Shown one piece after another: positions 1-6,114 of a stretch of 54,277 bases of DNA (the stretch's first letter is position 1; each line of letters opens with the position of its first letter). The DNA lies in the IMG/VR virus record IMGVR_UViG_3300010373_000058, positions 1 to 54,277 of that record. The stretch is one strand, 5' to 3'. The notes below the pieces were generated by a model. The model did not search any database and was not told the origin of the DNA. It worked only from the letters and a program-made list of their open reading frames with translations. The position numbers were made by a program, and so were the translations under genes. The stretch is from a virus.

Positions 1-74
1 CCATCAAGCTGGACAATCTTCAGGCGTTCAAGGATATGTTCAGCCAGATCGCACCTCTTTTACCCGGAACCTGA
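1..74 (+). CDS. 3' end of a gene that continues from the right end of the window (partial)
   Basis: The frame beginning at base 3 reads IKLDNLQAFKDMFSQIAPLL and stops at 72-74. The gene at the right edge (54118) ends in GTIKLDNL, so the two pieces read as one short protein of about 70 residues if the sequence is circular. Six bases separate it from the next gene. The function is not recognised. Confidence 0.7.
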   Translation, partial: IKLDNLQAFKDMFSQIAPLLPGT

Positions 75-79
75 CCTTT

Positions 80-295
80 ATGTTCAAAACCCTTGCAGCC
101 AATCCCCGGACCTCGCTGGCGGGCCTGTTGATGATGGGCACCGGCATCACCCACATCATCTTCGCCATCTCGAAACACACGGCCACCGAGACGGACATCA
201 GCGCCACGGTCACATCCATCCTGACCGGGCTGGGACTCATGGCCGCCGGTGACGCCGCCAGGCCTGACAAACCCGCAACCCCACCCACGACATGA
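80..295 (+). CDS. small two-helix membrane protein, possible holin-like
   Basis: This 71-residue protein has two hydrophobic stretches, about residues 13-30 (LAGLLMMGTGITHIIFAI) and 41-57 (ATVTSILTGLGLMAAGD), after a short start of the NP-x-TSLAG kind seen in small phage membrane proteins of holin type. Its stop overlaps the start of the next gene by four bases (ATGA), so the two are probably translated together. The holin role is an inference from size, topology and a lipoprotein neighbour. No endolysin was recognised next to it. Confidence 0.6.
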   Translation: MFKTLAANPRTSLAGLLMMGTGITHIIFAISKHTATETDISATVTSILTGLGLMAAGDAARPDKPATPPTT

Positions 296-663
296 ACTAC
301 ATCAAACTGTTGATTGCGGCTGTTCTCATTGGATTCCTTCCTCTGGCCGAAGGCTGCAAGAGCGCACCGAAGAACGCCTACGTAACGGCCAACACCGCCA
401 GCATCACGGTCGAGGCTGCCATGAAGCTGTGGGACACCTACGTTGCCCAGCAACACCCTTCCGTGGCCACCGAGTTAAAGGTGAAGGCCGCCTATGACGC
501 CTACCGGGCGGCTGACGTGGCCCTGCTCAAGGCAGGCAAGGCGATGCTGGTGGAACAATCCGACGCCAACACAACCTCGTGGAAACAGGCGGAAGCGGTC
601 CTGACCGCATCGGCCAATGACGTGTACAACCTGCTCAAGAGTTTGGGCGTTAAACTACCCTGA
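292..663 (+). CDS. small lipoprotein
   Basis: The 123-residue product begins with a typical lipoprotein signal: a short charged start, the hydrophobic run LLIAAVLIGFLPL and a lipobox LAEGC with the acylation cysteine at about residue 22. The mature part is helical and rich in Ala and Lys. It is coupled by ATGA to the upstream membrane protein. An outer-membrane spanin would fit its place beside a holin-like gene, but it is longer than typical Rz1 proteins, so the role is open. Confidence 0.65.
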   Translation: MNYIKLLIAAVLIGFLPLAEGCKSAPKNAYVTANTASITVEAAMKLWDTYVAQQHPSVATELKVKAAYDAYRAADVALLKAGKAMLVEQSDANTTSWKQAEAVLTASANDVYNLLKSLGVKLP

Positions 664-666
664 TTT

Positions 667-963
667 ATGGCTCTATCACAAACCACTGCCGACGCCATCG
701 CCGAAGGGCTTGGCACCATCGAACCCTTTGTCGCGCCTCTCAACCCACTGATACCTTTCGTGTTCTCAGTGGTTCAGCAGGGGATACAGGCCGAGCCAAA
801 GCTGGAAGCGGCTCTCAAAGCTCTGTTCGGTCAGACGACCCTCACGCCGGCTGATTTCGACGCGGCCATTGCCCACATCCAGCAGACCACCTACGAATCT
901 CTGGTGCCGCATACGGCCATTCCTCAGCCCATCCCCGGCCCTGTCCCACAACCTCCAGGTTGA
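667..963 (+). CDS. hypothetical protein with proline-rich tail
   Basis: The product has 98 residues and starts three bases after the previous stop. It has a helical, moderately hydrophobic middle (FVAPLNPLIPFVFSVVQQGI) and ends in a proline-rich tail (IPQPIPGPVPQPPG). It belongs to the same tight cluster as the membrane protein and lipoprotein before it. No family is recognised. Confidence 0.6.
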   Translation: MALSQTTADAIAEGLGTIEPFVAPLNPLIPFVFSVVQQGIQAEPKLEAALKALFGQTTLTPADFDAAIAHIQQTTYESLVPHTAIPQPIPGPVPQPPG

Positions 964-968
964 ATCTT

Positions 969-1145
969 ATGAAAGACAAACTTGTAATTTTCCCAAAGGA
1001 AATTGCCAGACTCCAGTTCTGTGAAATGGTCGAAACAATCAATGGGGAGATGAAATTGAGAATGCGAAATCATCTCAAGAGGGCTGCTAAAAAGCTTTAC
1101 AATAAGAACTGGCCTGGATTGTTAAAAACCGGTAAAAGAGTTTGA
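969..1145 (+). CDS. small basic hypothetical protein
   Basis: The 58-residue basic product starts at the ATG at 969, five bases after the previous stop. A TTG six bases further on the 5' side of the frame (960) is a less likely start. The gene is more AT-rich than its neighbours. Lys/Arg-rich stretches such as RNHLKRAAKKLYNK suggest nucleic-acid binding, but nothing specific is recognised. Confidence 0.5.
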   Translation: MKDKLVIFPKEIARLQFCEMVETINGEMKLRMRNHLKRAAKKLYNKNWPGLLKTGKRV

Positions 1146-1175
1146 TCCCCGGTTGTTACCTGTTTCTGAGCCATC

Positions 1176-1643
1176 ATGGAGAAACCCTCTATGTCATGGT
1201 GGACGAGAACAGGTATTGCCTTTTCTTCAACGTTAAAGGACATCCCCTGGTACTCGAGAATTCGCCCATTCAGATTAGCGTTAAAGTCGCCTCTCAGTTT
1301 GGGTGTTTTCACCCTATGCTGGCTGTCATTGGTGGGATGCAGTTCGACACCAAAATCGGTCCCACAGATTCAACGGCCCGCAGCGGGTGGAGGACCGCCT
1401 CCCATTCCCCCTATAAAACGCGCAGGAACGGCTCAGAGAAGCGTTTTCACACCGACCAGCATAAAGACGCAGTACCTCGTTTTGAGCCTTGGGGAACAGA
1501 CCACGCGAACGGAATTGGGGGTTTCAGCGGTCCCAACGGGATTTACGCCGTTATTGACCCTGCCACCGGGAACCATCATCGTCCATGACTATGACTACAC
1601 GAATACCTCTGCTCGTTTTTATCGGTGTCGCCCTTTGCCTTAG
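1176..1643 (+). CDS. putative lipoprotein, start uncertain, overlaps a second open frame
   Basis: In this frame a lysine and the hydrophobic run LGVFTLCWLSLVGC form a convincing lipobox near residue 55, followed by a Pro/Gly linker and a Thr-rich domain. That puts the true start well after 1176, perhaps at the TTG near 1300. A second frame (1142-1588) is also open, reads protein-like in its first half and ends ATGA-coupled to the next gene. Either two genes overlap here or an indel has fused their frames. The 59-base overlap with the next gene is unusually long. Confidence 0.4.
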   Translation: MEKPSMSWWTRTGIAFSSTLKDIPWYSRIRPFRLALKSPLSLGVFTLCWLSLVGCSSTPKSVPQIQRPAAGGGPPPIPPIKRAGTAQRSVFTPTSIKTQYLVLSLGEQTTRTELGVSAVPTGFTPLLTLPPGTIIVHDYDYTNTSARFYRCRPLP

Positions 1644-1956
1644 CGCACTGGCGGACAGTGTGTGGGTGGTCTGGCAGGCGGGAGACGCCTCGACCACAGG
1701 CTACCTGGTCACGTACGGGTCGGGAGGAACCAGCAACACGGTGTCGGTGGGCACGAACTCAGTTTCGATCACCAACGGCGTAACAGGTCAGGTTTTCACC
1801 GGACCCGCCGTGAAGCTCACCGGCATCGTGGCCGGTTCGCCCTACGCCTACTTTGTGCGGGCAACGAACGCCGATGGTCTGGTAAGTGTTCCCTCACCTG
1901 TGCTGGTCAAGACTGTGCCGGTGGCACCGCAGGGCACGGCGGTAGTGAGTCCTTGA
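1585..1956 (+). CDS. secreted fibronectin type III-like protein
   Basis: The 123-residue protein starts with a signal peptide (IPLLVFIGVALCLSALA) and then consists of one beta-rich domain with the Fn3 pattern: a conserved W in VVWQAGD, a Y in TGYLVTYG, and the late strand YAYFVRATNADG followed by S-x-PS. Such domains are common on phage virion surfaces and in secreted proteins of Verrucomicrobiota and Planctomycetes. It closes the first plus-strand cluster and faces the convergent HNH gene six bases on. Confidence 0.65.
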   Translation: MTMTTRIPLLVFIGVALCLSALADSVWVVWQAGDASTTGYLVTYGSGGTSNTVSVGTNSVSITNGVTGQVFTGPAVKLTGIVAGSPYAYFVRATNADGLVSVPSPVLVKTVPVAPQGTAVVSP

Positions 1957-1962
1957 CAAAGT

Positions 1963-2268
1963 TTACGAAGTTGAATCCACCATCATTATTAGTCTTACGA
2001 GCCACTTCATCCCTCTTCTTCGTTTATTCATCCTTCGTTCCTTTGACTTCCTCTTATGTAATCTCTCGTGGCAGGAATTACACAGGGTTTGAATGTCATC
2101 AATCGTACAGTCCGAAATGTGTTTTCTGTAATGCAAGTGATGTCCTCTTAGGTTTTTGGAAGACCCACAAATAGTGCATTGGAAATTGTCTCTACTGAAA
2201 GCTGACTTCCTGAGTTTTCTCCAATGTGAAGATTCGAGGTATTTGTAATATTCTGTTCTTCTGCTCAT
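1963..2268 (-). CDS. HNH homing endonuclease, free-standing
   Basis: The 101-residue protein carries a compact zinc-binding HNH module: CTIC at about residues 31-34, the GHHLHYRK core with the catalytic His, and CNSCHERLH. The basic tail may bind DNA. It is encoded opposite to the first gene cluster and downstream of two small membrane-protein genes. Its low GC compared with the neighbours fits a separately mobile gene. Activity is not shown. Confidence 0.85.
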   Translation of the reverse strand: MSRRTEYYKYLESSHWRKLRKSAFSRDNFQCTICGSSKNLRGHHLHYRKHISDCTIDDIQTLCNSCHERLHKRKSKERRMNKRRRGMKWLVRLIMMVDSTS

Positions 2269-2319
2269 GCCATCACGTTAGGGGAGAGTTCTGCTCGGAA
2301 TAGGATTCTTGCAGTGATT

Positions 2320-2727
2320 TTATTCACTAAAAGTCCTGAAAAACCGCATCGGTTCTTCTGCTGCCTGAATGTTGGTTGAGACGGTGTTATCCGCCTCTGC
2401 CGGGTCATCAGTCTGCAACAGTGGTTCCCAGTCCACAAGGTTGGTCGAGGTTTCAACAATCCAGGTGGTCGCCAGCCCAACGTTCTGAGTGGCCATAGTT
2501 ATCGAAGTGACCACGAAACTGCCCGGTGGATTGCTCGACAGGATTGACGCCGAAAAGTTGTTGATTTCGTTGGTGAGTTCCTTGAGCCGCGCATTGTTAA
2601 TCTCGTTCACCCTCCGTTGCATCTTGTAAACCATGTAACCACCGACGACAACGACCGTGAGTGTCGCCACGATGATGACCATTGCCAGAGTAAGTGAACC
2701 CCGAGAGGTTGAGAATCGGATTTTCAT
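2320..2727 (-). CDS. membrane-anchored protein with a Verrucomicrobiota-type C-terminal motif
   Basis: The 135-residue protein has one N-terminal membrane helix (LTLAMVIIVATLTVVVVGGY), then a charged helical stretch (residues 35-55), then a beta-type domain with VETSTNLVDWEPLLQT and an ending RFFRTF. Phrases of the form STNLxxWxPL ... FFR recur in exported proteins of Verrucomicrobiota, which is the main hint of host in this window. The gene is coupled by ATGA to the upstream membrane gene. Confidence 0.65.
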   Translation of the reverse strand: MKIRFSTSRGSLTLAMVIIVATLTVVVVGGYMVYKMQRRVNEINNARLKELTNEINNFSASILSSNPPGSFVVTSITMATQNVGLATTWIVETSTNLVDWEPLLQTDDPAEADNTVSTNIQAAEEPMRFFRTFSE

Positions 2728-2948
2728 TTACCAGCCTTTCGGTCGAGGACGTGAAAGATTGAGGTGAGCAGCATCCCCGCCAGAAGGCCACTGACAAAGC
2801 TGGCCACGCCCTGACGCGCCATGACTGTTTCAAGCTCGAAACAGAGTATCATTCCCGTGGTGCAGAGCACGGCGATGACCAGCAGCCCGGCTAGGGGCTG
2901 TCGATCAGTCCAGTGATTGAGCCGTTGGAACCAGGTGGTTATTTTCAT
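2724..2948 (-). CDS. small two-helix membrane protein, possible holin-like
   Basis: The 74-residue protein has two membrane helices, about residues 18-37 (PLAGLLVIAVLCTTGMILCF) and 49-66 (SFVSGLLAGMLLTSIFHV), and a short basic C terminus. A GAGAAAGG stretch lies upstream of the ATG as a ribosome binding site. With the partner gene at 2320 it forms a two-gene membrane module. A second holin or holin regulator is possible but not shown. Confidence 0.6.
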   Translation of the reverse strand: MKITTWFQRLNHWTDRQPLAGLLVIAVLCTTGMILCFELETVMARQGVASFVSGLLAGMLLTSIFHVLDRKAGK

Positions 2949-2965
2949 GTGACCTTTCTCGTTGG

Positions 2966-3049
2966 TTAAACTCGCCCCCGACCTGCCGGTGAGTATGCCA
3001 TCAGATTGCGAACTGGCGGCAGGTCCGACAAGTCAGGGACGATATACAT
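2966..3049 (-). CDS. possible 27-residue peptide
   Basis: A short frame starts at the ATG that abuts the 3' end of the tRNA-Leu-like element and ends 17 bases before the next gene. It reads MYIVPDLSDLPPVRN and has no recognisable feature. It is listed because its start matches the pattern at 7228, where the equivalent repeat end also provides a gene start. Confidence 0.25.
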   Translation of the reverse strand: MYIVPDLSDLPPVRNLMAYSPAGRGRV

Positions 3050-3053
3050 AAAT

Positions 3054-3223
3054 TGGTGAGCGCGGCAGACAATTTCAGTCTGCACTTTACCAGACGGGCA
3101 GATATGCTTAACTATTCTGGCACGTATTTGTGGAGCTTACTGCGTTCCGCCAGTTGCTTTCGCATTGCTGACCTTCGCATACCACCAATCACTGCCCGCT
3201 GCGTCTTATTCCGCCACGCGCTC
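3054..3223 (-). other. tRNA-Leu-like element 2 (about 170 nt, ends in CCA)
   Basis: Read on the minus strand, the element opens with GAGCGCG, TG and the D-arm-like GCGGAATAAGACGC. It closes with a hairpin (GCAGAC, seven-base loop, GTCTGC), then CGCGCTC and ACCA. The two 7-mers pair perfectly, as in a tRNA acceptor stem with CCA. Inside, GCGGGCAG can pair with CTGCCCGT. The anticodon region is replaced by about 80 extra bases. Its first 20 and last 22 bases recur almost unchanged in the element at 7056. It is not a standard tRNA. Confidence 0.45.
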
Positions 3224-3225
3224 AT
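3112..3225 (-). CDS. possible 37-residue basic peptide within the tRNA-like element
   Basis: An ATG inside the repeat end starts a frame reading MSAWRNKTQRAVIGG and continuing basic to a TAG. The frame in the sister element at 7064 also begins MSAWRN, but that follows from the shared DNA repeat. Coding is doubtful, because RNA structure may be the constraint here. Confidence 0.2.
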   Translation of the reverse strand: MSAWRNKTQRAVIGGMRRSAMRKQLAERSKLHKYVPE

Positions 3226-3295
3226 AAATCAATTCTGTCGCACCCACCGTTTCCTCACCCGGAGGCTGACCAGTAACCAGGATTGCGATGGTCAT
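3206..3295 (-). CDS. possible 29-residue peptide
   Basis: A short frame reads MTIAILVTGQPPGEETVG and ends LIYERVAE just inside the tRNA-like element. It overlaps the end of the 59-residue frame at 3255. It has no recognisable domain. If real, its last eight codons come from the repeat. Confidence 0.2.
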   Translation of the reverse strand: MTIAILVTGQPPGEETVGATELIYERVAE

Positions 3296-3434
3296 TTAAT
3301 GGATCACCCGGCACGACCGGGCATATTTCGACGCAGAGCTCGTTGGGACACTGCACCGGGCTGTTGCCGGGTGCGACAGAAAGTAATACCCCGTCCCATC
3401 TCCCCGCGACATGGCCAAATGAAAGAAAAGCCAT
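3255..3434 (-). CDS. small cysteine-containing hypothetical protein
   Basis: The 59-residue frame starts at an ATG that lies in a CATGGC/GCCATG hairpin. It reads GRWDGVLLSVAPG, then CPNELCVEICPVVPGDP with three cysteines, and ends NPGYWSASG. Its composition looks like a real protein and it follows the gene at 3468 in the same direction, so it may be the next gene of that operon. No family is recognised. Confidence 0.35.
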   Translation of the reverse strand: MAFLSFGHVAGRWDGVLLSVAPGNSPVQCPNELCVEICPVVPGDPLNDHRNPGYWSASG

Positions 3435-3463
3435 GCAACGGGCGCACGAAGACAGGACGGGGT
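3388..3463. repeat. nested inverted repeats (stem-loop)
   Basis: ACCCCGTCC at 3388-3396 is the exact reverse complement of GGACGGGGT at 3455-3463, and inside it CATGGC (3410-3415) pairs with GCCATG (3430-3435). On the minus strand this follows the stop of the gene at 3468 and contains the start of the 59-residue frame. It could be a structured leader or a processing or termination structure. No U-tract follows. Confidence 0.5.
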
Positions 3464-3467
3464 AAAA

Positions 3468-3662
3468 TCATTTTTCGTAATTTTTTTCAGGGGGCAAGGT
3501 AAGACAGTCCCATTTCAATTCTGAATCGGGAGCGTAACTTTCCCCGGATGCAGTTCTGACACGAATCATTCCTTCGCAGCTTGGATGGGTGTACAGGAAT
3601 TGGAAATCCGCCGACAAACCGTGCGATGTCCATACCCCGTCTCTGGTAACAGTTGAGTTCAT
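3468..3662 (-). CDS. hypothetical protein
   Basis: The 64-residue protein starts three bases after the previous stop and is the last confident gene of the left minus-strand operon. It contains the stretch WTSHGLSADFQFLYTHPSCEGMI and ends basic (PPEKNYEK). No domain is recognised. Tight packing with its neighbours supports it as a gene. Confidence 0.55.
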   Translation of the reverse strand: MNSTVTRDGVWTSHGLSADFQFLYTHPSCEGMIRVRTASGESYAPDSELKWDCLTLPPEKNYEK

Positions 3663-3665
3663 TTG

Positions 3666-3974
3666 TTAAAAGTTCTCGTACTCCGTAAGGTCTATTTCAT
3701 CTCCGGTTGTAGCATCCCTGGCTTTCACTACATTCCCGATTGCAGTCTCGGTGAACGACACGGTTATCCTTCCTCCAACCGGACCCTGTCCAGTTCTACC
3801 CTTGGACCAGGCAGACAACTGTTCTGTTTGTTCCTCTGTTAGATGGAAAGTCATTCGGATGCCTTCCAGTGCGTTATTACCCCGTTCCACATCCCTCCCC
3901 CTGACCAGAATCCACCCGATGCGCTTTTCAATAATTTCGTATGAAATCCAGTCGATGAATTGATTGTGTCGCAC
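3666..3974 (-). CDS. hypothetical protein, GTG start
   Basis: The frame starts at a GTG preceded by GAAGGA nine bases upstream and gives 102 residues. The C-terminal two thirds look protein-like (MTFHLTEEQTEQLSAW, then a beta-rich part ending DEIDLTEYENF). The frame overlaps the 3' 124 bases of the upstream gene in another frame. The upstream gene's last 40 residues look like a shadow, so an indel may have split one original gene or shifted its end. Confidence 0.55.
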   Translation of the reverse strand: MRHNQFIDWISYEIIEKRIGWILVRGRDVERGNNALEGIRMTFHLTEEQTEQLSAWSKGRTGQGPVGGRITVSFTETAIGNVVKARDATTGDEIDLTEYENF

Positions 3975-4219
3975 ACGGTTCCATCCTTCGGGGATTCTTC
4001 ATCAAGAGAAATCCACGGTCGTGGTAGATCGGGAACTTCAACATAGGAAATCTTATTGTGATAACCAGAACCAATTCCGTGGTACGTGTGTCCAGGGTAA
4101 TGCTTGTAATGCCCACGGTCCCAAAACTTCCACCACCTACGGTTTGTACATGACGATAAGTTCAATTCCGATTGGCATTTAGCGCAATAAAATACAGTGG
4201 TTACAACTTGTATCTTCAT
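3851..4219 (-). CDS. zinc-ribbon-like hypothetical protein
   Basis: The gene has the strong ribosome binding site AAGGAGG seven bases before its ATG. The 122-residue product has an N-terminal CAKC ... C motif of zinc-ribbon type and a His/Tyr-rich middle (GHYKHYPGHTYHGIGSGYH). Its last 40 residues, Ser- and Gly-rich, overlap the next gene and may be a frameshift product. Function unknown. Confidence 0.55.
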   Translation of the reverse strand: MKIQVVTTVFYCAKCQSELNLSSCTNRRWWKFWDRGHYKHYPGHTYHGIGSGYHNKISYVEVPDLPRPWISLDEESPKDGTVCDTINSSTGFHTKLLKSASGGFWSGGGMWNGVITHWKASE

Positions 4220-4474
4220 TCATCCTCCTTGGTCGTTAGGGCGCTTATGTTTGAGAATCCATTTAGCGATCCCATTCATCGCGCTCTTGGTTCTTGGATC
4301 AATTTTGCGATAGTCGTTTACACCGTCGTCGTAGCCCTCGTCTTTCCTGACTTCTTCGAGCGCAGCACGCCAGATGGTTTTGGCCAGCGCCCTAACCACG
4401 CGCTGCATTGAACCGCCGCTTCGCTTGCGGTTCAGTTTGCGCCGGTCAATTCGGTGAGATGATTTCTTTTTCAT
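4220..4474 (-). CDS. small basic hypothetical protein
   Basis: The 84-residue basic protein (MKKKSSHRIDRRKLNRKRSG at its start) is linked to the upstream gene by a four-base ATGA overlap. The middle is helical with mixed charge. The basic N terminus suggests nucleic-acid contact, but no family is recognised. Confidence 0.55.
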   Translation of the reverse strand: MKKKSSHRIDRRKLNRKRSGGSMQRVVRALAKTIWRAALEEVRKDEGYDDGVNDYRKIDPRTKSAMNGIAKWILKHKRPNDQGG

Positions 4475-4755
4475 AGTTCCTTACAGCGTCGGTCAGTGTG
4501 CTTGTCGTTAGCCACCATTGGCCATGTAGGTTGTTTCGCCGCCCATTCCATGAGCTTCCACACTGCATCGCACCGTATGGATTCAGGTACATCTTCGTGT
4601 TCATGGGCTAGTGATGCCAGCAGGTCGAACCTTGAGTTTGCTATAGCGGGCCCATTCGGATGCGCCACTAGATACCAGCCGTTTTGTTCGTCCAGTATGG
4701 CGATGATTGGGTGGTTTTCTCCGAAAGTGGATAACAGGTCAGATGGATCGCTCAT
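4471..4755 (-). CDS. hypothetical protein
   Basis: The ATG at 4755 overlaps the upstream stop as ATGA, which fixes the start although the frame is open further upstream. The 94-residue product has a compact alpha/beta composition with the stretch IIAILDEQNGWYLVAHPNGP. It is one of the small coupled genes of the left minus-strand operon. No family is recognised. Confidence 0.55.
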   Translation of the reverse strand: MSDPSDLLSTFGENHPIIAILDEQNGWYLVAHPNGPAIANSRFDLLASLAHEHEDVPESIRCDAVWKLMEWAAKQPTWPMVANDKHTDRRCKEL

Positions 4756-4937
4756 AGATGTTCTTTCCCGGCCATAGGCCAAAACCTTCGATTCCCGCAA
4801 TAGTAGGTCATGTGTCTGCCGACATGCCCGGCCTTTCGTTCGCACACGCGATATTTTCCTGGGTCGCGTTCATCGCTTCTCATTACCGTTGCCGACAGGC
4901 ATTTGCACGACCCGTCATCAGACCGTGAACGTGACAC
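4752..4937 (-). CDS. small cysteine/histidine protein
   Basis: The 61-residue frame begins at a GTG at 4937 that overlaps the upstream gene by 20 bases. An in-frame ATG at 4883 is an alternative start. It contains C-x-C and C ... GHVGRHMTYYC, a small Cys/His pattern recurrent in phage zinc-binding miniproteins. It is ATGA-coupled to the next gene. Confidence 0.5.
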   Translation of the reverse strand: MSRSRSDDGSCKCLSATVMRSDERDPGKYRVCERKAGHVGRHMTYYCGNRRFWPMAGKEHL

Positions 4938-5100
4938 TGTAACCCCCTTCTTCTCTCGCCTTGGTCTGGAGCTTCACGGGGACATAGGCCGCATAGATTA
5001 AAACGTCATGCCGTTCGTCATTGGTGGCAACCTTGAATGATTTTCGGCGCTCTATGAGCTTCCTGATTTGAGGCTTTGAAAGCGTTCTGCCGTTTTGCAT
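4918..5100 (-). CDS. first gene of the left minus-strand operon, hypothetical
   Basis: The 60-residue protein is basic at its start (KPQIRKLIERRKSFKVA) and beta-like at its end. It is the promoter-proximal gene of the leftward operon that runs to about 3468. A candidate TTGACA box at 5130-5135 on the minus strand with a 17-base gap to CAAATT would place transcription start almost at the ATG. Confidence 0.55.
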   Translation of the reverse strand: MQNGRTLSKPQIRKLIERRKSFKVATNDERHDVLIYAAYVPVKLQTKAREEGGYSVTFTV

Positions 5101-5199
5101 GGTCGCAATTTGCGGCAGATTAACAGGCTTGTCAAAGGAATTTTAATTTTGTTTGAAAAAGTTCTTGCGCGGGGTCGCGGGACTGATAAATTGCAACCC
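5101..5199. promoter_or_regulatory. divergent promoter region between left and right early operons
   Basis: This AT-rich gap separates two divergent operons. On the minus strand TTGACA (5135-5130) and CAAATT (5112-5107) are 17 bases apart. On the plus strand TTGCGC (5165-5170) and TAAATT (5187-5192) are 16 bases apart. The boxes match consensus only partly and the assignments are by eye. Confidence 0.3.
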
Positions 5200-5466
5200 A
5201 TGAACCCGACCAACGGAGAAATCAAGATTGAGAAGAAAGTTCCACTGCCATCCAAGGGTGCGTATTCAAATTTGGGTGGTCGGAACAAAGGCAAAGGTAA
5301 GTGGCAAACGATTCTGTCTAAACTTCAAGTTGGAGATTCCTTTTTCGTTGGCAACCGTACTACGTCTCAGTTAAGCAGTTCGATTGCAAAGTCCAAAAAA
5401 CATTTTGATATAATACTGACAATGAGAACCGTCGAGGGCGGCGTGCGGATCTGGCGTGTCAAGTAG
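5200..5466 (+). CDS. hypothetical protein, first of the rightward early operon
   Basis: The ATG at 5200 follows the divergent promoter region. The open frame extends further upstream, but that part overlaps the promoter. The 88-residue product is basic with the stretch GRNKGKGKWQTILSKLQVGD and ends in beta-like TVEGGVRIWRVK. This resembles small phage proteins that carry a short DNA-binding or adaptor fold, but no family is assigned. Confidence 0.55.
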   Translation: MNPTNGEIKIEKKVPLPSKGAYSNLGGRNKGKGKWQTILSKLQVGDSFFVGNRTTSQLSSSIAKSKKHFDIILTMRTVEGGVRIWRVK

Positions 5467-5473
5467 AACGAAC

Positions 5474-5662
5474 ATGAAACCGACCAGGGCACAAAGAAGG
5501 AAGCAATTGGACGACCAGCTTTTGAGGGCCGGATTCGAGCTTCAATGTGCCATCCGCGAAATGCGGTCGATACTAATTCAACTGGAAGATAAACAGCAAG
5601 TATGGACCCGTGCGGCAGATGCTCTTCGAGCGGCGCGAGAAGAACTCAAATCTAAGGCTTAA
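5474..5662 (+). CDS. small coiled-coil protein
   Basis: The 62-residue product starts at an ATG seven bases after the previous stop. It is helical throughout with a heptad-like pattern (LLRAGFELQCAIREMRSILI) and charged ends. It lies in the early operon. Function unknown. Confidence 0.55.
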   Translation: MKPTRAQRRKQLDDQLLRAGFELQCAIREMRSILIQLEDKQQVWTRAADALRAAREELKSKA

Positions 5663-5674
5663 TCTGTCAGCAAC

Positions 5675-5863
5675 ATGAGCGACGAAAATCAATTTGCATC
5701 AGGAGTAATTAGTATGGCGAGGAATTGTATCTCAGCCGTTCAGCTTATGCGTACAGGTAAATGGGATTTGAATGATGTGGAAAGATGGCTCAATGCCGTA
5801 ATCTCAAACGACTCGAATTATCTCCGGCAAGTTCTAATAGAACTCAAGCAAAGGAAGAAATGA
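5675..5863 (+). CDS. small helical hypothetical protein
   Basis: The 62-residue acidic-to-basic helical protein contains LMRTGKWDLNDVERWLNAVI. It starts 12 bases after the previous stop and is ATGA-coupled to the next gene. No domain is recognised. Confidence 0.55.
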   Translation: MSDENQFASGVISMARNCISAVQLMRTGKWDLNDVERWLNAVISNDSNYLRQVLIELKQRKK

Positions 5864-6114
5864 ACGACCTTGTAATCAGCGATGCCGCGATAAAGGCCGT
5901 CGAGAAATGTCGCGAGGTTTCATTTCATGTCCCGCTCATGCAGAAAGCCGTGCAACTGGCGATAAACGCGGAAGTGTCCCGAATAGCTGGGCCCGTCAAG
6001 GAGGCTGCTCAAATTGCATGGCTGGCACTGGACAGTCGTAATGAGAAAGAACTGGTTATCGCAAAATCAGTAATAGAAATCTGTCTTGAATATTGGAACT
6101 CGAATTGCAAATGA
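5860..6114 (+). CDS. helical hypothetical protein
   Basis: The start is fixed by the ATGA overlap at 5860-5863. The 84-residue product is alpha-helical (SDAAIKAVEKCREVSFHVPL). It is part of the chain of overlapping early genes. Function unknown. Confidence 0.55.
   Translation: MNDLVISDAAIKAVEKCREVSFHVPLMQKAVQLAINAEVSRIAGPVKEAAQIAWLALDSRNEKELVIAKSVIEICLEYWNSNCK

Noticed and set aside
4220-4515. attC-like boxes at GCCCTAACGACCAA and GGCTAACGAC (minus strand)
   Set aside because: Single R''-like boxes occur at gene ends, but no paired L arms with extra bases, no R' partner and no self-complementary cassette ends were found. Probably chance or coding.
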